Shown here: positions 4,810 through 6,459 of the stretch, one piece after another
Numbering within the stretch: the first letter of the stretch is position 1
Layout of the letters: the number at the start of each line of letters is the position of its first letter
From: an uncultured Rhodanobacteraceae bacterium
GTDB taxonomy: Bacteria; Pseudomonadota; Gammaproteobacteria; Xanthomonadales; Ahniellaceae
DNA length: 6,459 nt
Direction: 5' to 3'
NCBI GenBank assembly: GCA_937873105.1
Contig: CALMWD010000471.1
Location: 1 to 6,459, forward strand
Notes under the pieces: generated by a model
Seen by the model: only the letters and a program-made list of their open reading frames with translations
The model's database searches: none
Told to the model about the DNA's origin: nothing
Translations under genes and position numbers: made by a program

Positions 4810-6459
4810 GCCCGAACCGTCGCTGTCCGAGTGGTTCGAGACGCTCGTCGCGCTCGACCCCGCCGCGCGCGCTGCGCGACTCGACGCCCTGCCCGCCAAC
4901 CTGGCTGCACGCCTGCGCGCCCTGCTCGCCGCCGACGCCGAACCCGATGCCGACATCGCCGAGGCCTTGCAGCCGGACCTCGACAGCGCGGCGCCGGGCG
5001 AGGTCGGCGGGCAACGCATCGGCGCCTGGCGCGTGCTGCGCGAACTCGGCGCCGGCGGCATGGGCACGGTGCTCCTGGCCGAACGCGACGAGGCCGGTTT
5101 CACGCAACAGGCAGCGATCAAGCTGATCCGCGGCTTTCCGTCGCAGGACGGCATGCGCCGCCTGCGCCAGGAACGACAGATCCTGGCCCAGCTCGACCAT
5201 CCCGACATCGCGCGCCTGATCGACGGCGGCGAAACCGCGGCCGGACAGCCCTATCTCGTCGTCGAATACGTGCGCGGCGAGACCCTGGACGCCTACCTGC
5301 GCCGGCAGCGCCCCGATCGCGACGAACGCATCGCCCTGATCGAACGCATCGGCGCCGCCGTGCAGCACGCGCACCAGCATCTGGTCATCCACCGCGACCT
5401 CAAGCCGTCGAACGTGATGGTCAATGCGGAGGGCGAGATCAAGCTGCTCGACTTCGGCGTCGCCAAACTCATCGATGCCGGCGATTCCGGCCTGCAGGGC
5501 TCCACCCGCGTGTTCACACCCGGTTATGCCAGCCCCGAACAGGCGGCAGGCCGTGCGGTGAGCATCGCCAGCGACATCTACAGCCTCGGCGCCCTGCTGC
5601 GCGAGGCGCTGGCGGACGTGCGCGTCGATGCCGAACTCGCGGGCGTGATCGCGAAGGCGACCGCGGAACGGCCCGCGGACCGCTACGCGACGATGGCGGC
5701 GTTCTGCGACGACCTGTCGCGATATCGCCGCGGCCTGCCGGTCAGCGCCGCCGCCGACACCCTCGCCTATCGGCTGCGCAAGTTTCTGGCGCGGCACCGT
5801 CTCGGCAGCGCCGCGACCGTGGTCGCGATCCTACTGGGCATGGGTTTCGTCTGGCGCCTGCAGGTGGAACGCGAGCGCGCACTCGCGGCCGAGGCGGCGG
5901 CAGCGCGCGAACGCGACGGCGCGCGCCAATCCCTGGCCCTGCTGCAGGGCATCTTCGATCGCGTCGCGCCCGGGGTCGCCCTCGGCAAGCCGATCGGCAC
6001 GCGCGACTTCATCGCCGCGACCGAGGCCCAACTCGCGACCGCGGCGGCCGCCGATGCCGGCGTCGACGCCTCGGTGCTGGCCACGCTCGCCAACATCTAC
6101 CAGCAGCTCGGCGAACCGGCGCGGGCCGCAACCCTGCTGCGCGATGCCCTGGCCCGCCTGCCGGCGCCAACGACGACCGCCGCGGCGCTCGAACACGCGG
6201 TCCTGCAGGAAGACCTGGGCAGCGCCCTGCTCGGCACCAGCGACTTCGACGGCGCCGAGCCGGCCCTCGCGGCGGCCGCCGAGCTGCGTGCACATTGGGC
6301 ACCCACGCAACCGGAAGGCCGCTTCCGGACCCTGCGCAATCGCGGCTGGCTGGCGTATCGCCGCGGTCTGTACGAGCAGGCCCGACCCGATCTGGAAGCG
6401 GCGCTGGCCCTGGCCCGGGAGCATCCGGAACTCATGGATGAGCGCATCGAGGACACGCT
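4790..6459 (+). CDS. Membrane-anchored Ser/Thr protein kinase with TPR-like repeats (3' end beyond window)
   Basis: A Hanks-type kinase in phase with position 4790; 556 residues are visible and no stop occurs before the edge. The kinase domain is about 80-315: glycine loop GAGGMGTV (87-94), Lys111 (AIKLI), probable helix-C Glu128 (LRQERQIL), catalytic loop HRDLKPSN (201-208, Asp203), DFG (221-223), SPE (248-250) and SDIYSLG (261-267). All catalytic residues are present. A juxtamembrane YRLRKFLARHR (327-337) precedes one transmembrane helix (about 338-355), then a charged, coiled-coil-prone helix (356-382). Next comes a motif seen in kinase-TPR proteins, LLQGIFDRVAP...G...GTRDFI (384-408). Three TPR-like helical pairs follow, near 428-457, 468-502 and 511-545. 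The N-terminal 80 residues are helical and Ala-rich. The kinase would face the cytoplasm with the TPR part across the membrane. Between SDIYSLG and the P..RY motif the C-lobe is much shorter than usual. It overlaps the sigma factor gene by 20 bases. Confidence 0.9.
   Translation, partial: MSANPAEPEPSLSEWFETLVALDPAARAARLDALPANLAARLRALLAADAEPDADIAEALQPDLDSAAPGEVGGQRIGAWRVLRELGAGGMGTVLLAERDEAGFTQQAAIKLIRGFPSQDGMRRLRQERQILAQLDHPDIARLIDGGETAAGQPYLVVEYVRGETLDAYLRRQRPDRDERIALIERIGAAVQHAHQHLVIHRDLKPSNVMVNAEGEIKLLDFGVAKLIDAGDSGLQGSTRVFTPGYASPEQAAGRAVSIASDIYSLGALLREALADVRVDAELAGVIAKATAERPADRYATMAAFCDDLSRYRRGLPVSAAADTLAYRLRKFLARHRLGSAATVVAILLGMGFVWRLQVERERALAAEAAAARERDGARQSLALLQGIFDRVAPGVALGKPIGTRDFIAATEAQLATAAAADAGVDASVLATLANIYQQLGEPARAATLLRDALARLPAPTTTAAALEHAVLQEDLGSALLGTSDFDGAEPALAAAAELRAHWAPTQPEGRFRTLRNRGWLAYRRGLYEQARPDLEAALALAREHPELMDERIEDT

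Noticed and set aside
4775..5797. A 340-residue minus-strand open frame opposite the kinase
   Set aside because: It shows no recognisable motif and overlaps the kinase domain almost completely, so it is an antisense shadow.
4831..6441. A 536-residue + strand open frame over the kinase region
   Set aside because: Its translation is an Arg/Ala/Gly-rich low-complexity string. The correct frame (in phase with 4790) carries every Hanks kinase motif.
1..6459. Mobile element, CRISPR or defence-system signatures
   Set aside because: No terminal inverted repeats, transposase or integrase motifs, spaced palindromic repeats or tRNA-like sequences were found on reading either strand. Gene content and composition look uniform and chromosomal.

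Overview
The window is GC-rich, densely packed bacterial DNA. Its coding style and gene content suggest a gammaproteobacterium of the Lysobacterales (Xanthomonadales) type: a TIGR02999-like ECF sigma factor joined to a TPR receptor kinase, a PmtA-like methyltransferase, and a secreted delta-60/M23 protein. This placement is an inference from gene families, with no phylogenetic marker in the window to confirm it.

Layout, left to right. (1) Positions 1-227 hold the 3' end of a Tyr/Gly-rich protein with tandem GYxx tetrapeptides. A strong rho-independent terminator follows at 251-282. (2) A plausible sigma-70-type promoter (287-315) precedes a two-gene + strand unit: a PmtA-like SAM-dependent methyltransferase (343-1002), then an AmpD/Amidase_2-type N-acetylmuramoyl-L-alanine amidase whose GTG start lies one base after the methyltransferase stop (1004-1576). 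(3) Convergent to these, ten bases away, is a large minus-strand gene (1587-4139). It encodes an 850-residue exported protein made of a signal peptide, about six delta-60 repeats, an unrecognised Cys-containing middle region and a C-terminal LytM/M23 peptidase domain. The first zinc ligand of that domain appears to be Glu instead of His. (4) A 106-bp divergent spacer separates it from a + strand module: an ECF sigma factor (4246-4809) overlapped by 20 bases by a Ser/Thr protein kinase with one transmembrane helix and TPR-like repeats. The kinase runs off the right edge.

How the parts may fit together. The sigma factor and kinase form a common kind of signalling pair: a membrane-tethered Hanks-type kinase thought to act with, or on, an ECF sigma factor that has no anti-sigma gene beside it. 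The envelope-directed M23 protein is divergent from this module, so it is a reasonable but untested regulatory target. The methyltransferase (probably phospholipid) and the amidase (peptidoglycan fragments) share a cell-envelope theme with it.

No tRNA, rRNA, CRISPR array, insertion sequence or phage gene is visible. Very long open frames antisense to the M23 gene are composition-driven shadows. The most notable points are the delta-60/M23 fusion with its altered metal site, and the shortened kinase C-lobe.
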